64,000 nucleotides of DNA from Burkholderiaceae bacterium (GTDB lineage Bacteria; Pseudomonadota; Gammaproteobacteria; Burkholderiales; Burkholderiaceae_E): NCBI GenBank assembly GCA_016710525.1, contig JADJVQ010000001.1:1-64000 (forward strand), written 5' to 3'. Below are positions 1 through 8,011 of this stretch, piece after piece (position 1 is the first letter of the stretch; each line of letters starts with the position of its first letter). Position numbers and translations under genes: made by a program. The notes under the pieces were generated by a model. That model saw nothing but the letters and a program-made list of their open reading frames with translations, made no database searches and was not told where the DNA came from.

Positions 1-894
1 GTCTATTCGATCGCCGTGCTGGGACTGAATATCCTCACCGGGTTCAACGGCCAGTTTTCACTGGGACACGGGGCGTTCTACGCCATCGGGGCCTATGTGA
101 CCGCCATCCTGATGGACCAGGCGGGCATGCCGTACTGGGCGACGCTGCCGCTGGCGGCCATCGTCTGCTTCGTGTTCGGGTTCCTGATGGGCTTCCCGGC
201 GCTCAGGCTCGAGGGGCACTTTCTCGCGCTGGCCACGTTTGCGCTGGCGCTCGCGGTGCCGCAGCTGCTCAAGTACAAGAAGATCGAAGGGTGGACCGGC
301 GGAGTGCAGGGCATCGTGCTGGCCAAACCCGAGCCGCCGTTCACGTTCTCGCTGTTCGACCAGCCCCTGAACGCCGACCGCTGGCTGTACTTCTTCTCGC
401 TGTTCGTGGCGCTGATCATGTTCTTGATCGCCTGGAACCTGCTGCGCGGCCGGGTCGGCCGGGCCCTGGTCGCCATTCGCGACCATCCGATCGCCGCAGC
501 TGCCATGGGCATCAACCTGCCGGTGTTCAAGTCGATCACGTTCGGCGTGTCGGCGGCCTTCACCGGCGTGGCCGGCGCGATCGGCGCGATCGTGGTGGCC
601 TTCGTGGCGCCCGACAGCTTCACCGTCTTCTTGTCCATCACCTTCCTGGTGGGCGTGGTGATCGGCGGGCTGGCGTCGATTCCGGGCGCGATCTTCGGGG
701 CGATCTTCATTCAGTTCGTGCCGAATATCGCCGACGAAATCTCGAAGTCCGCGCCGTGGGCGATCTACGGCGTCTTCCTGATCGTCTTCATGTACCTGAT
801 GCCGACGGGTGTCATGGGCATGCTGATGAAGTTCTACCATGCCATTCGCAAGCCGTCCGCATCGAAGGCGGCTGCGTCGGGCGGTCAACGTTGA
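1..894 (+). CDS. livM: Branched-chain amino acid ABC transporter permease LivM (5' end cut by window)
   Basis: Inner-membrane permease of a HAAT-type (LIV) ABC transporter, which moves branched-chain amino acids or related carboxylates across the membrane with LivH, LivG, LivF and a periplasmic binding protein. The frame is open from base 1, so the true start lies upstream; 297 residues are visible. It is a chain of hydrophobic segments, and it opens with the LivM signature LGLNILTGFNGQFSLGHGAF and carries the cytoplasmic loop with AIRDHPIAAAAMGIN typical of the family. Two matching binding proteins follow 67 bases downstream, so this is the end of a liv-type operon. The substrate cannot be read from the sequence, since many betaproteobacterial copies carry aromatic or other organic acids. 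Confidence 0.93.
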   Translation, partial: VYSIAVLGLNILTGFNGQFSLGHGAFYAIGAYVTAILMDQAGMPYWATLPLAAIVCFVFGFLMGFPALRLEGHFLALATFALALAVPQLLKYKKIEGWTGGVQGIVLAKPEPPFTFSLFDQPLNADRWLYFFSLFVALIMFLIAWNLLRGRVGRALVAIRDHPIAAAAMGINLPVFKSITFGVSAAFTGVAGAIGAIVVAFVAPDSFTVFLSITFLVGVVIGGLASIPGAIFGAIFIQFVPNIADEISKSAPWAIYGVFLIVFMYLMPTGVMGMLMKFYHAIRKPSASKAAASGGQR

Positions 895-899
895 ATCGG

Positions 900-922
900 G
901 CGTCCGCGTTTTAGTCGGACGC
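900..922 (+). other. Intergenic hairpin between permease and binding protein
   Basis: A perfect 7-bp stem GCGTCCG/CGGACGC with a 9-base loop lies between livM and the first binding-protein gene. There is no T-run, so it is not an intrinsic terminator. By position it may stabilise the downstream, highly expressed binding-protein mRNA; that role is inference. Confidence 0.35.
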
Positions 923-961
923 ACGTTTCATCCGAAACCTGTCATACAAGAGGAGACAGAC

Positions 962-2167
962 ATGGATCGCAGACTGTTCGGAGCCGGCGTTGCCGGAATT
1001 GCTGCAGCCTTGATCAGCGGCACTGCCATCGCCCAGAAAAAATACGACACCGGGGCGAACGACAAGGAAATCAAGATCGGCAACATCATGCCGTATTCGG
1101 GCCCGGCTTCCGCCTACGGCACGATCGGCAAGGTGATCGGCGCCTACTTCGACAAGGTGAACGCCGAAGGCGGCATCAACGGCCGCAAGATCAAGTTCAT
1201 CACGCTGGATGACGGCTACAACCCGGCCAAGACGGTCGAGCAGGCCCGCAAGCTGGTCGAGGAAGAAGAGGTGCTGTTCCTCTTCAATACGCTGGGCACG
1301 CCGCCCAATTCGGCCATCCATCGCTACATGAACCAGAAGAAGGTGCCGCAGCTGTTCGTGGCGACCGGGGCGACCAAGTGGGGCGACCCGAAGAACTTTC
1401 CCTGGACCATGGGCTGGCAGCCCAACTACCAGGCGGAGTCCAAGATCTACGCGGCGCACATCCTGGAAACCAAGCCCAACGCCAAGATCGCGGTCATCTA
1501 CCAGAACGACGACTACGGCAAGGACTACCTGAAGGGCTTCGAAGACGCGCTGGGCGACAAGGCCAAGACCATGATCGTCAGCAAGCTGAGCTACGAGGTG
1601 ACCGATCCCACCATCGACAGCCAGATGGTGACGATGAAGGCCTCGGGCGCCGACGTGTTCTTCAACATCACCACGCCGAAGTTCGCGGCGCAGGCGATCA
1701 AGAAGGCGGCCGAGATCGGCTGGAAGCCGGTGCATTACCTGAACAACGTGTCGGCCTCGGTGGGCTCGGTGCTGGTGCCGGCGGGTCTGGACAACGCGGT
1801 CGGCGTGATCAGCACGCAGTACCTGAAAGACCCGACCGATCCGCAGTGGGTGAACGACAAGGCCTACCTCGACTGGCTGGTGTTCATGCGGGGTTTCTAC
1901 AAATCGGGTGACTTGAAGGATGCGTCCAACGTGTTCGGCTACAACGTGGCCCAGGGCGTCGTGAAAGTGCTCCAGCAGGCGGGCAATGACCTGACGCGCG
2001 CCAACATCATGAAGCAGGCCGCCAATCTGGAGTTCGAACTCCCGATGCTGCTGCCCGGCATCAATGTCAAAACGGGACCGGACGACTTCTTCCCGATCGA
2101 GCGCGAGCAGCTGATCAGGTTCAACGGCAAGAGCTGGGACCGCTTCGGCAAGGTCTACGGCCGCTGA
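962..2167 (+). CDS. ABC transporter substrate-binding protein, LIV/HAAT type (copy 1)
   Basis: Periplasmic ligand-binding protein (401 aa) of the Peripla_BP_6 / Leu-Ile-Val-binding class that delivers substrate to the LivM-type permease just upstream. The ATG at 962 is chosen because AGGAG (951-955) sits 6 bases before it and it begins a clean Sec signal peptide (MDRRLFGAGVAG..., cleavage likely after residue 24, AIA|Q). The mature protein opens with the family pattern of strand then PYSGPASAYG, and NAEGGINGRK follows, as in the ligand-binding lobe. A close paralogue of the same length follows immediately. Ligand unknown; the family binds amino acids, aromatic acids or short organic acids. 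Confidence 0.92.
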   Translation: MDRRLFGAGVAGIAAALISGTAIAQKKYDTGANDKEIKIGNIMPYSGPASAYGTIGKVIGAYFDKVNAEGGINGRKIKFITLDDGYNPAKTVEQARKLVEEEEVLFLFNTLGTPPNSAIHRYMNQKKVPQLFVATGATKWGDPKNFPWTMGWQPNYQAESKIYAAHILETKPNAKIAVIYQNDDYGKDYLKGFEDALGDKAKTMIVSKLSYEVTDPTIDSQMVTMKASGADVFFNITTPKFAAQAIKKAAEIGWKPVHYLNNVSASVGSVLVPAGLDNAVGVISTQYLKDPTDPQWVNDKAYLDWLVFMRGFYKSGDLKDASNVFGYNVAQGVVKVLQQAGNDLTRANIMKQAANLEFELPMLLPGINVKTGPDDFFPIEREQLIRFNGKSWDRFGKVYGR

Positions 2168-2185
2168 TCGGACGCGGCTGCGCCG

Positions 2186-2215
2186 CCTGGGCGGGCGACC
2201 GGAGCGCCGCCCGGG
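2186..2215 (+). other. GC-rich hairpin between the two binding-protein genes
   Basis: CCTGGGCGG pairs with CCGCCCGGG (9 bp including one G-T pair) around a 12-base loop, shortly after the first binding-protein stop codon. No T-run follows. It could act as an RNA stabiliser or partial terminator separating the duplicated genes; only the dyad itself is seen. Confidence 0.35.
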
Positions 2216-2312
2216 TCTGCGGCCTCTGATGCGATTCAGTGTGCAGCCTCGCCCGGTTGGCGGGGCGCCAGGCGCCTGGCCGCACCGTTTTTATACGCGA
2301 GGAGAATTCCGG

Positions 2313-3518
2313 ATGAACAGGCGATTGATGGCTGGCTGGCTGGTCGTGGCGGCCGCAGCTGTGGCGAGCGCGCCCACGTGGGCGCAGAAAAAATACGATG
2401 CCGGCGCGACCGACAAGGAAATCAAGATCGGCGGGATCAGCCCGTACTCCGGGCCGGCATCGTCGTACGGCACGATCGGCAAGGCGATCGGCGCCTACTT
2501 CGCCAAGGTCAACGCCGAAGGCGGCATCAACGGCCGCAAGCTGACCTGGGTCTCGTACGACGACGGCTACAACCCGGCCAAGACGGTCGAGATGGCGCGC
2601 AAGCTGGTCGAGCAGGACGAAGTGCTGTTCATCTTCAACGTGCTGGGCACGCCGCCGAACTCGTCGATTCACAAGTACATGAATCAGAAGAAGGTGCCGC
2701 AGCTGTTCAACGCCACCGGCGCCACCAAGTGGGGCGACCCCAAGAACTTCCCGTACACGATGGGATGGCAGCCCAGCTACCAGTCCGAGGCCCGCATCTT
2801 TGCCCAGCACATCCTGGACACCAAGCCCAACGCCAAGATCGGCATCCTTTATCAGAACGACGACTACGGCAAGGACTACCTGAAGGGCTTCGAAGACGGA
2901 CTTGGCGACAAGGCCAAGACGATGATCATCACCAAGCTGAGCTACGAGGCGACCGATCCCACGATCGACAGCCAGATGGTGTCGCTGAAGGCCTCGGGCG
3001 CCGATACCTTCTTCAACATCACGATCCCGAAGTTCGCCGCGCAGGCGATCAAGAAGGCCGCCGAGATCGGCTGGAAGCCCACGCACTACCTGAACGGCGT
3101 GTCGTCGTCGGTGGCCTCGGTCATCATTCCGGCAGGCGCGGCTAATGCGGTCGACGTGATGACCGCGTTCTACCTGAAGGACCCGACCGACACCCAGTGG
3201 CAGTCGAGCAAGGAGTACAAGGACTGGCTCGAGTGGATGCAGAAGTACTACCCGCAGGGCGACCTGAAGGACTCCAACAATGTCTACGGGTACACCGCGG
3301 CCATGGGTCTGGTCGAGGTGCTCAAGCGGGCGGGCGACAACCTCACGCGCGACAACATCATGAAGGTTGCCGCGAACCTGGACATCACGCTGCCGATGCT
3401 GCTGCCTGGCGTGAACGTCAAGACCGGTCCGGACGACTTCTTCCCGATCGAGCGCCAGCAGCTGCAGAAGTGGGACGGCAAGGGCTGGGTGTTGTTCGGC
3501 AAGGTCTACGGCCGCTGA
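2313..3518 (+). CDS. ABC transporter substrate-binding protein, LIV/HAAT type (copy 2)
   Basis: Second periplasmic Peripla_BP_6 binding protein, 401 aa, the same length as copy 1. The ATG at 2313 follows the purine run CGAGGAGAA and starts a signal peptide (MNRRLMAGWLVV..., cleavage about residue 24, TWA|Q). The two paralogues align without visible gaps and share long identical blocks such as KKVPQLF, YQNDDYGKDYLKGFED and TGPDDFFPIER, while the signal peptides and the part facing the ligand cleft differ more (FVATG versus FNATG; NNVSASVGS versus NGVSSSVAS). This points to a tandem duplication with some ligand divergence. A strong terminator follows, closing the operon. Confidence 0.92.
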   Translation: MNRRLMAGWLVVAAAAVASAPTWAQKKYDAGATDKEIKIGGISPYSGPASSYGTIGKAIGAYFAKVNAEGGINGRKLTWVSYDDGYNPAKTVEMARKLVEQDEVLFIFNVLGTPPNSSIHKYMNQKKVPQLFNATGATKWGDPKNFPYTMGWQPSYQSEARIFAQHILDTKPNAKIGILYQNDDYGKDYLKGFEDGLGDKAKTMIITKLSYEATDPTIDSQMVSLKASGADTFFNITIPKFAAQAIKKAAEIGWKPTHYLNGVSSSVASVIIPAGAANAVDVMTAFYLKDPTDTQWQSSKEYKDWLEWMQKYYPQGDLKDSNNVYGYTAAMGLVEVLKRAGDNLTRDNIMKVAANLDITLPMLLPGVNVKTGPDDFFPIERQQLQKWDGKGWVLFGKVYGR

Positions 3519-3565
3519 TGCACGCCATGGCGATGGTCTGAAGCCGTCGCCATGGTCCTAACCTG

Positions 3566-3598
3566 CGCCGCCGCACGCATGCCGTGCGGCGGCGTTTT
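3566..3598 (+). terminator. Rho-independent terminator after the liv-type operon
   Basis: Perfect 11-bp stem CGCCGCCGCAC / GTGCGGCGGCG with a 7-base loop, followed directly by TTTT. It lies 47 bases after the second binding-protein stop and before the next gene on the same strand, so it should separate the transport operon from the dehydrogenase. Confidence 0.85.
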
Positions 3599-3634
3599 CA
3601 TTGGCGGCAGCGCCGCGATCCTTGAGGTGATCCG

Positions 3635-4432
3635 ATGAAGATCCTGTTGACCGGTGCCGGCGGCGACGTCGGTCGCCGACTGCGTCCGATGCTGCGCCAG
3701 GCCTATGGCGAGATCCGCGTGTCGGACCGCGATCCGCTGCCTGACCTGCACCCGGGCGAATCGTTCGTGGCCGCCGAGCTGTCCGATCCCGTGGCCGTGG
3801 CGCGCGCGGTCGAAGGCATCGATGGCATCGTGCACCTGGGTGGCTTTTCGGTGGAAGGACCCTGGCCGGTGCTGCTGAAATCGAACATCGAGGGTTGCTA
3901 CAACCTGTTCGAGGCGGCGCGGGCGGCCGGCGTCAAACGGGTCGTGTTCGCCTCGTCCAATCATGCGGTGGGCTTCTACCCGCGCGAGCAGACCATCGGG
4001 CCCGCGGTGCCGGTGCGTCCCGACAGCCGCTACGGGGTGACCAAGGCTTTCGGCGAGGCACTGGGCGCGCTGTACGCGGACAAGTTCGGGCTGAGGGTGA
4101 CGTGCCTGCGGATCGGCAACGTCGGCGATGCGCCGATCGACCGGCGGCGCCTGGCGATCTGGCTGCACCCGGCCGATCTGATGCAGCTGGTGCGCATCGG
4201 GCTGGAGCATCCGGACATCCGCTACGAAGTGCTCTATGGCGCATCGGACAATGCGCGCGGCTGGTGGGACAACCAGCGGGCCCGCGACCTCGGCTATCGG
4301 CCGCAGGCGCGATCGGAAGACTTCGCCGCGGCGGTGCTGGCGCGGGTCGAAGCGCCCGATGCCGTGGGCGACCGGTACCAGGGCGGCGCCTTCTGCAGCC
4401 AGGAGTTCGGCGCCGGACCGTCGGGCGACTGA
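3635..4432 (+). CDS. NAD-dependent epimerase/dehydratase-family protein, uronate dehydrogenase-like
   Basis: Short-chain (extended SDR) oxidoreductase of 265 aa, the usual length of bacterial uronate dehydrogenase, which oxidises D-galacturonate or D-glucuronate to the aldarolactone with NAD+. Seen: the N-terminal nucleotide-binding motif TGAGGDVG (residues 6-13), the catalytic pair Tyr133/Lys137 in SRYGVTK, and the serine-rich strand FASSNHAVGFY that precedes the active site in uronate dehydrogenases. A ligand-specific assignment rests on overall resemblance, and other hexose-acid dehydrogenases of this family are possible. GAGGTGATCC precedes the ATG. An aldarate-catabolism cluster at the right end of the window would consume its product. 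Confidence 0.75.
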   Translation: MKILLTGAGGDVGRRLRPMLRQAYGEIRVSDRDPLPDLHPGESFVAAELSDPVAVARAVEGIDGIVHLGGFSVEGPWPVLLKSNIEGCYNLFEAARAAGVKRVVFASSNHAVGFYPREQTIGPAVPVRPDSRYGVTKAFGEALGALYADKFGLRVTCLRIGNVGDAPIDRRRLAIWLHPADLMQLVRIGLEHPDIRYEVLYGASDNARGWWDNQRARDLGYRPQARSEDFAAAVLARVEAPDAVGDRYQGGAFCSQEFGAGPSGD

Positions 4433-4449
4433 CGCGGCAGTCGCCTCGC

Positions 4450-4916
4450 TCAGGCGATCCGGAAGATCGACATCTCCACCCGGTCGGGGCGGCGGGCCCC
4501 CACCCCGACGAACAGGTTCTCGGCCAGCCAGCGATGGGTCCCGCCGGGGCCTCGAACGACGGCGTGCAGCGGAAGTACACCAGCGAGGGGTCTACCGCCT
4601 CGCCGCGCACCAGGCGCGCGGTCAGTTCCGCGCTGGCGCGGCGCAGCGCGCGGTTCATCACGAACAGGCAGGTGCCGTCGTCGGCCTGGATGACATAGCG
4701 GGCATCGAGTTCGGCGACGTGGTCCGGGCGCACCAGCTGGAAGTCGGCGCCACCGGCCAGCACCGTGCCGTTCAGGCCGGGACCGCGTGCGTTGCCGCCG
4801 GTGATCGGGATCAGGCGGCGCTGCCCGGAGCCGGTCTGGCCGACTTCGATCGGCGCGGCAACGAAGACCGTGAGATCGGTGACGTGTTCGAGTGACGGGG
4901 CGGGCATCAGGCTCAT
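4450..4916 (-). pseudogene. DUF3237 family protein with a one-base frameshift
   Basis: The N-terminal part (from the ATG at 4916) reads as a DUF3237 protein: PITGGNARGPGLNGTVLAGG, then GGADFQLVRPDHVAELDARY and YFRCTPSFEAPAG. At 4536-4548, in a G/C run, the reading frame changes. The proper continuation, THRWLAENLFVGVGARRP through to FRIA and a TGA at 4450, is found one frame away. The span is 467 bases, one short of a multiple of three, which fits a single-base deletion. The intact protein would be 155 aa. It follows the PhzF-like gene by 18 bases on the same strand, so the two were probably co-transcribed. Either a real lesion or a sequencing error; function of the family is unknown. Confidence 0.75.
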
Positions 4917-4934
4917 CGGGGGCTCCGGGTTCGT

Positions 4935-5795
4935 TCAGGATGCGGGCGTGCTGGCGAGCCGAACGGTGCCGCTGATGCACGCGGCCACCCGCCCGCCAAC
5001 CCAGATCGCGCCGCCCTCGCGCCAGATCCGCACCCGTCCCTGGCGTCCCAGTCGGGTGCCCTGGGACGCGAGATACCGCTCGGGCGCGATCCCGGTCTGC
5101 ATCAGCCAGTGCGCCAGGCTCGCGTTCAGACTGCCGGTGACCGGGTCCTCGGGGACGCCCACCGGGGCGGCGAAGGCGCGCACTTCGAACTGCGCCTCGT
5201 GGCTGCCCGGCGCCCAGGGCCCGACAACGCCGATCTTGCCGAGCGCCCGCACCGCCTGGTGGTCGGGTTCGATCGCCAGCACGGCTGCGGCATCGGCCAG
5301 GCGCAGGGCCAGCCAGCTCGGCCCGTTGTCCAGCCACTGCGCCGCCAGGATGGCACTTGGGGCGAGGCCCAGGGCCGCGGCGGCGGCCAGCCGCTCGGCG
5401 GGGGTCGGGTCGCTGGTGCGCAAGGCCGGGGCTTCGAAGGCCAGATCGTCGCCCTCGCGCCGGATCCGAATCAGTCCGGCCGCGCACTGCTGGACCACGA
5501 TCTGGCCCGACGCGGGGTGCCCGCCGGCGGCCAGCCAGACGTGGCAGCTGCCCAGCGTCGGGTGGCCCGCGAACGGCAGCTCGCCGCCCGGCGTGAAGAT
5601 CCGCACCCGGTAGTCGGCGCCCGGCACGGTGGGCGGCAGCAGGAAGGTGGTTTCGCTGAGGTTGGTCCAGCTCGCGAAAGACTGCATCTGCCGATCGGAC
5701 AGACCGTGCGCGTCCAGCACCACGGCCAGCGGATTGCCCAGCAGGGCGCGCTCGGTGAAGACATCGACCTGCATGAAACGGCGATCGGGCGACAT
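4935..5795 (-). CDS. PhzF family isomerase (phenazine biosynthesis-like)
   Basis: 286-aa member of the PhzF/DAHP-epimerase-like fold, a family that isomerises small carbon acids by proton shuttling. Seen: GNPLAVVLDA near residues 20-29, the conserved acid in NLSETTF (Glu48, equivalent to the catalytic glutamate of PhzF), GGELPFAGHPTLGSCHVW in the first half and PVTGSLNASLAHW in the second. The start ATG at 5795 (MSPDRRFMQVDVFT) is preferred over one 45 bases upstream because PhzF proteins begin just before the QVDVFT strand. No phenazine genes are nearby, so this is probably a general housekeeping paralogue whose substrate is unknown. Confidence 0.88.
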   Translation of the reverse strand: MSPDRRFMQVDVFTERALLGNPLAVVLDAHGLSDRQMQSFASWTNLSETTFLLPPTVPGADYRVRIFTPGGELPFAGHPTLGSCHVWLAAGGHPASGQIVVQQCAAGLIRIRREGDDLAFEAPALRTSDPTPAERLAAAAALGLAPSAILAAQWLDNGPSWLALRLADAAAVLAIEPDHQAVRALGKIGVVGPWAPGSHEAQFEVRAFAAPVGVPEDPVTGSLNASLAHWLMQTGIAPERYLASQGTRLGRQGRVRIWREGGAIWVGGRVAACISGTVRLASTPAS

Positions 5796-5982
5796 GCGCG
5801 CAACTCCAGGGAAAGGTGCCAGATTCTGCCCTGCCGGCACGCGTCTGTGCAGGCACAGTTGGCTGGGATCCCGACCGGAACAGTCCGCCTGATCGGCCCA
5901 AGCCGGGCGCCGGACCGTGAAGTAAGATGTGGGCGAGACCGGCAGGGTATGACCTTGCGGCCGTGTTTGTGGAGAGAGACTG

Positions 5983-6966
5983 ATGAATCATCGAAGCGTC
6001 TGGCGCCGTTGGGTGCTCCTGCTGCTGTTTCCGCTGTTCACCGCTGCGGCCCAGGCTCAGTCCGACGAATGGCCCAGCCGCACCATCAAGATCGTCTCGC
6101 CGTTCCCGCCCGGGGGCACCACCGACCTGCTGGCGCGGCTGTTCGCGCCGCCCCTGTCGCGTGCGCTGGGGCAGCCGGTGATCGTCGAGAACCGCGCCGG
6201 CGGCGGCGGTTCGATCGGCACCGGAGTCGTCGCCAAGTCGGCGCCCGATGGCTACACCTTCGTGCTGGTGTTCGACACCCACGCGGTCAATCCCAGCCTG
6301 CTGCCCAATCTTCCCTTCGACACCCGCGCCGACCTGGCGCCGGTGACCCTGATCGCCACCGGCGCGATGGTCGTGGCGGCCCATTCGTCGCAACCCTACC
6401 GGTCGTTCGGGGCGCTGATGGCGGCGGCCCGGCAGCGCGCCGGCGGCATCTCCTACGGCACGATCGGCACCGGCAGCCTGGCGCATCTGGCCATGACGCA
6501 GATGGGCAGCCAGGGCAAGTTCGCGGCCACCCATGTGCCCTACAAGGGCGGTGGACCGCTGGTGCAGGACGCGATTGCAGGTCACGTGCCGGTCGCGATC
6601 GCCACGACGGCCCTGTTCTCGCCGCACATCCGCAGCGGCGTGCTGGTGCCGCTGGCGGTGACCTCCGCCAGTCGCGATCCAGCGCTGCCCGACGTGCCCA
6701 CGGTCGCCGAACAAGGCCTGCCAGGCTTCGAGGCCCTGGCCTGGTGGGGCCTGCTGGCGCCCGCGCGCACACCGGCCCCGATCATCCAGCGCATGAACGC
6801 CGAGGTTCAGCGACTGCTGCGCGAACCGCAGATCCGCGATCGCCTGGCGGCCCAGGGCATGAATATCGTGGCCTCGTCGCCCGAAGAATTCAGCCGCTTT
6901 CTCGATCCCCAGATGGCGCGCTGGGCGTCCGTGGTCAAGGAATACGGCATCCGAGCCGGCGATTGA
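5983..6966 (+). CDS. Bug/TctC family tripartite tricarboxylate transporter binding protein
   Basis: Periplasmic solute receptor (327 aa) of the Bug family, which is greatly expanded in Burkholderiales and binds carboxylates or amides. A Sec signal peptide covers about residues 1-25 (hydrophobic core VLLLLFPLFTAAA, cleavage near AQA|Q). The mature start carries the Bug pattern WPSRTIKIVSPFPPGG, then GQPVIVENRAGGGGSIGT, and later HVPYKGGGPLVQD, all hallmarks of the family. No TctA/TctB membrane genes are adjacent, which is usual for orphan Bug receptors. It is divergent from phzF-like across about 190 bases. Confidence 0.92.
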   Translation: MNHRSVWRRWVLLLLFPLFTAAAQAQSDEWPSRTIKIVSPFPPGGTTDLLARLFAPPLSRALGQPVIVENRAGGGGSIGTGVVAKSAPDGYTFVLVFDTHAVNPSLLPNLPFDTRADLAPVTLIATGAMVVAAHSSQPYRSFGALMAAARQRAGGISYGTIGTGSLAHLAMTQMGSQGKFAATHVPYKGGGPLVQDAIAGHVPVAIATTALFSPHIRSGVLVPLAVTSASRDPALPDVPTVAEQGLPGFEALAWWGLLAPARTPAPIIQRMNAEVQRLLREPQIRDRLAAQGMNIVASSPEEFSRFLDPQMARWASVVKEYGIRAGD

Positions 6967-7027
6967 CCGGGGCGCCGTCCGCTCGAGTCACACACCACCG
7001 ACCCATTCGATAAAAGGCGTCCCGCTC

Positions 7028-7489
7028 ATGCCGACGATGCACCTGATCCAACGCCTGCTGGCGGCTGCTGCGCTTTCCGTCGCCTGCGGATCTGCGCAGG
7101 CACAGGGGCAGCCGACTGCGCAGCCCCCTGGGCAGGAAAGGGCTGTTTATCACATCGACGATGCCCAGTCCCAGGGCATCAAGGGCTTGCGCAACATCCG
7201 CAATCATCTCGACGTCGCGCCCGACACCAAGATCGTCGTGGTGACGCATGCCAATGGCGTCGACCTGCTGATGGAGGGCGCGCGCGACACCCGGAGCAAC
7301 GCCGAGTATGCGCCGCTGGTCGCCGCGCTGAAGGCGCGCGGGGTGGGCTTCGAGGTCTGCGAGATCACCCTGAAGAATCGCGATCTGAGCAAAGAACGGT
7401 TCATTCTCGAGGCCACGTTCACGCCGTCGGGCGTGGTGCGTGTCGCTCGGCTCCAGACGCGAGACGGCTTTGCCTACCTCAAGCCCTGA
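7028..7489 (+). CDS. Exported DsrE-family protein
   Basis: 153-aa protein with a signal peptide (MPTMHLIQRLLAAAALSVACGSAQA|Q, cleavage about residue 25) followed by a DsrE/DsrF-like fold: KIVVVTHANGVDLLMEGA in the first half and FEVCEITLKNR with a cysteine in the second. Cytoplasmic DsrE proteins handle sulfur relay; the function of the exported branch is not established, although its members are common beside redox or metal genes. The C-terminus RLQTRDGFAYLKP is typical of this exported branch. The MarR gene's longest possible start overlaps its 3' end. Confidence 0.82.
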   Translation: MPTMHLIQRLLAAAALSVACGSAQAQGQPTAQPPGQERAVYHIDDAQSQGIKGLRNIRNHLDVAPDTKIVVVTHANGVDLLMEGARDTRSNAEYAPLVAALKARGVGFEVCEITLKNRDLSKERFILEATFTPSGVVRVARLQTRDGFAYLKP

Positions 7490-7988
7490 GGACGAGGCCG
7501 CCGCGGTGCCTGGAGCCCGCCGGCCTGCGCGCTTCTATCGCGCCGATCGCTATTCGGCCGACGAAAGCGTCGGCTACCTGATGCGTCGCGTGCTGACCGG
7601 CATGGCGCAAGCCACCGATACCCGGCTCGAGCCGCATGGCCTGACGAATGCGCAGTGGGTGCCGCTGTTCAAGCTGCGCCTGGGCGCCGCGGTCACCGTG
7701 GCCGAACTGGCGCGCGAGTGCCAGGCCGACGCCGGCTCGATGACGCGCATGCTCGATCGGCTCGAGGCCAAGGGTCTTTGCCGGCGGGTCCGTTCGACCG
7801 AAGACCGACGGGTCGTGAACATCGAGCTGACCGCCGAAGGGGAACTGGCCGCCGACAAGGTGCCGCCGGCGATTGCCGATGTCCTGAACGGATATCTCGC
7901 GGGCTTCACCCGACCGGAATGGGAAACACTCAAGGACATGTTGCGACGCATGCTGGCCAACGCCCCGGCGGTCCGGCAACCGCGCTGA
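7440..7988 (+). CDS. MarR family transcriptional regulator
   Basis: Winged-helix repressor of up to 182 aa, expected to be a dimer that senses small phenolic or toxic ligands. The core reads VAELARECQADAGSMTRMLDRLEAKGL (helix-turn-helix and recognition helix) then CRRVRSTEDRRVVNIELTAEG (the wing with the DxR signature). The longest frame starts at a GTG at 7440 inside the upstream dsrE-like gene; a second GTG at 7506 gives 160 aa and may be the true start. The next genes encode a NodT/EmrA/EmrB pump, so by the usual arrangement it represses that operon. Confidence 0.87.
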   Translation: MSLGSRRETALPTSSPEDEAAAVPGARRPARFYRADRYSADESVGYLMRRVLTGMAQATDTRLEPHGLTNAQWVPLFKLRLGAAVTVAELARECQADAGSMTRMLDRLEAKGLCRRVRSTEDRRVVNIELTAEGELAADKVPPAIADVLNGYLAGFTRPEWETLKDMLRRMLANAPAVRQPR

Positions 7989-8011
7989 TTCCAGACTTGG
8001 CCCTTGCTCGC

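Noticed and set aside
4450..6714. Minus-strand frame of 754 codons covering the DUF3237, PhzF and Bug genes
   Set aside because: Only its last part (about 4450-4550) is genuine, being the frameshifted end of the DUF3237 gene. The rest is a shadow of PhzF-like and Bug genes.
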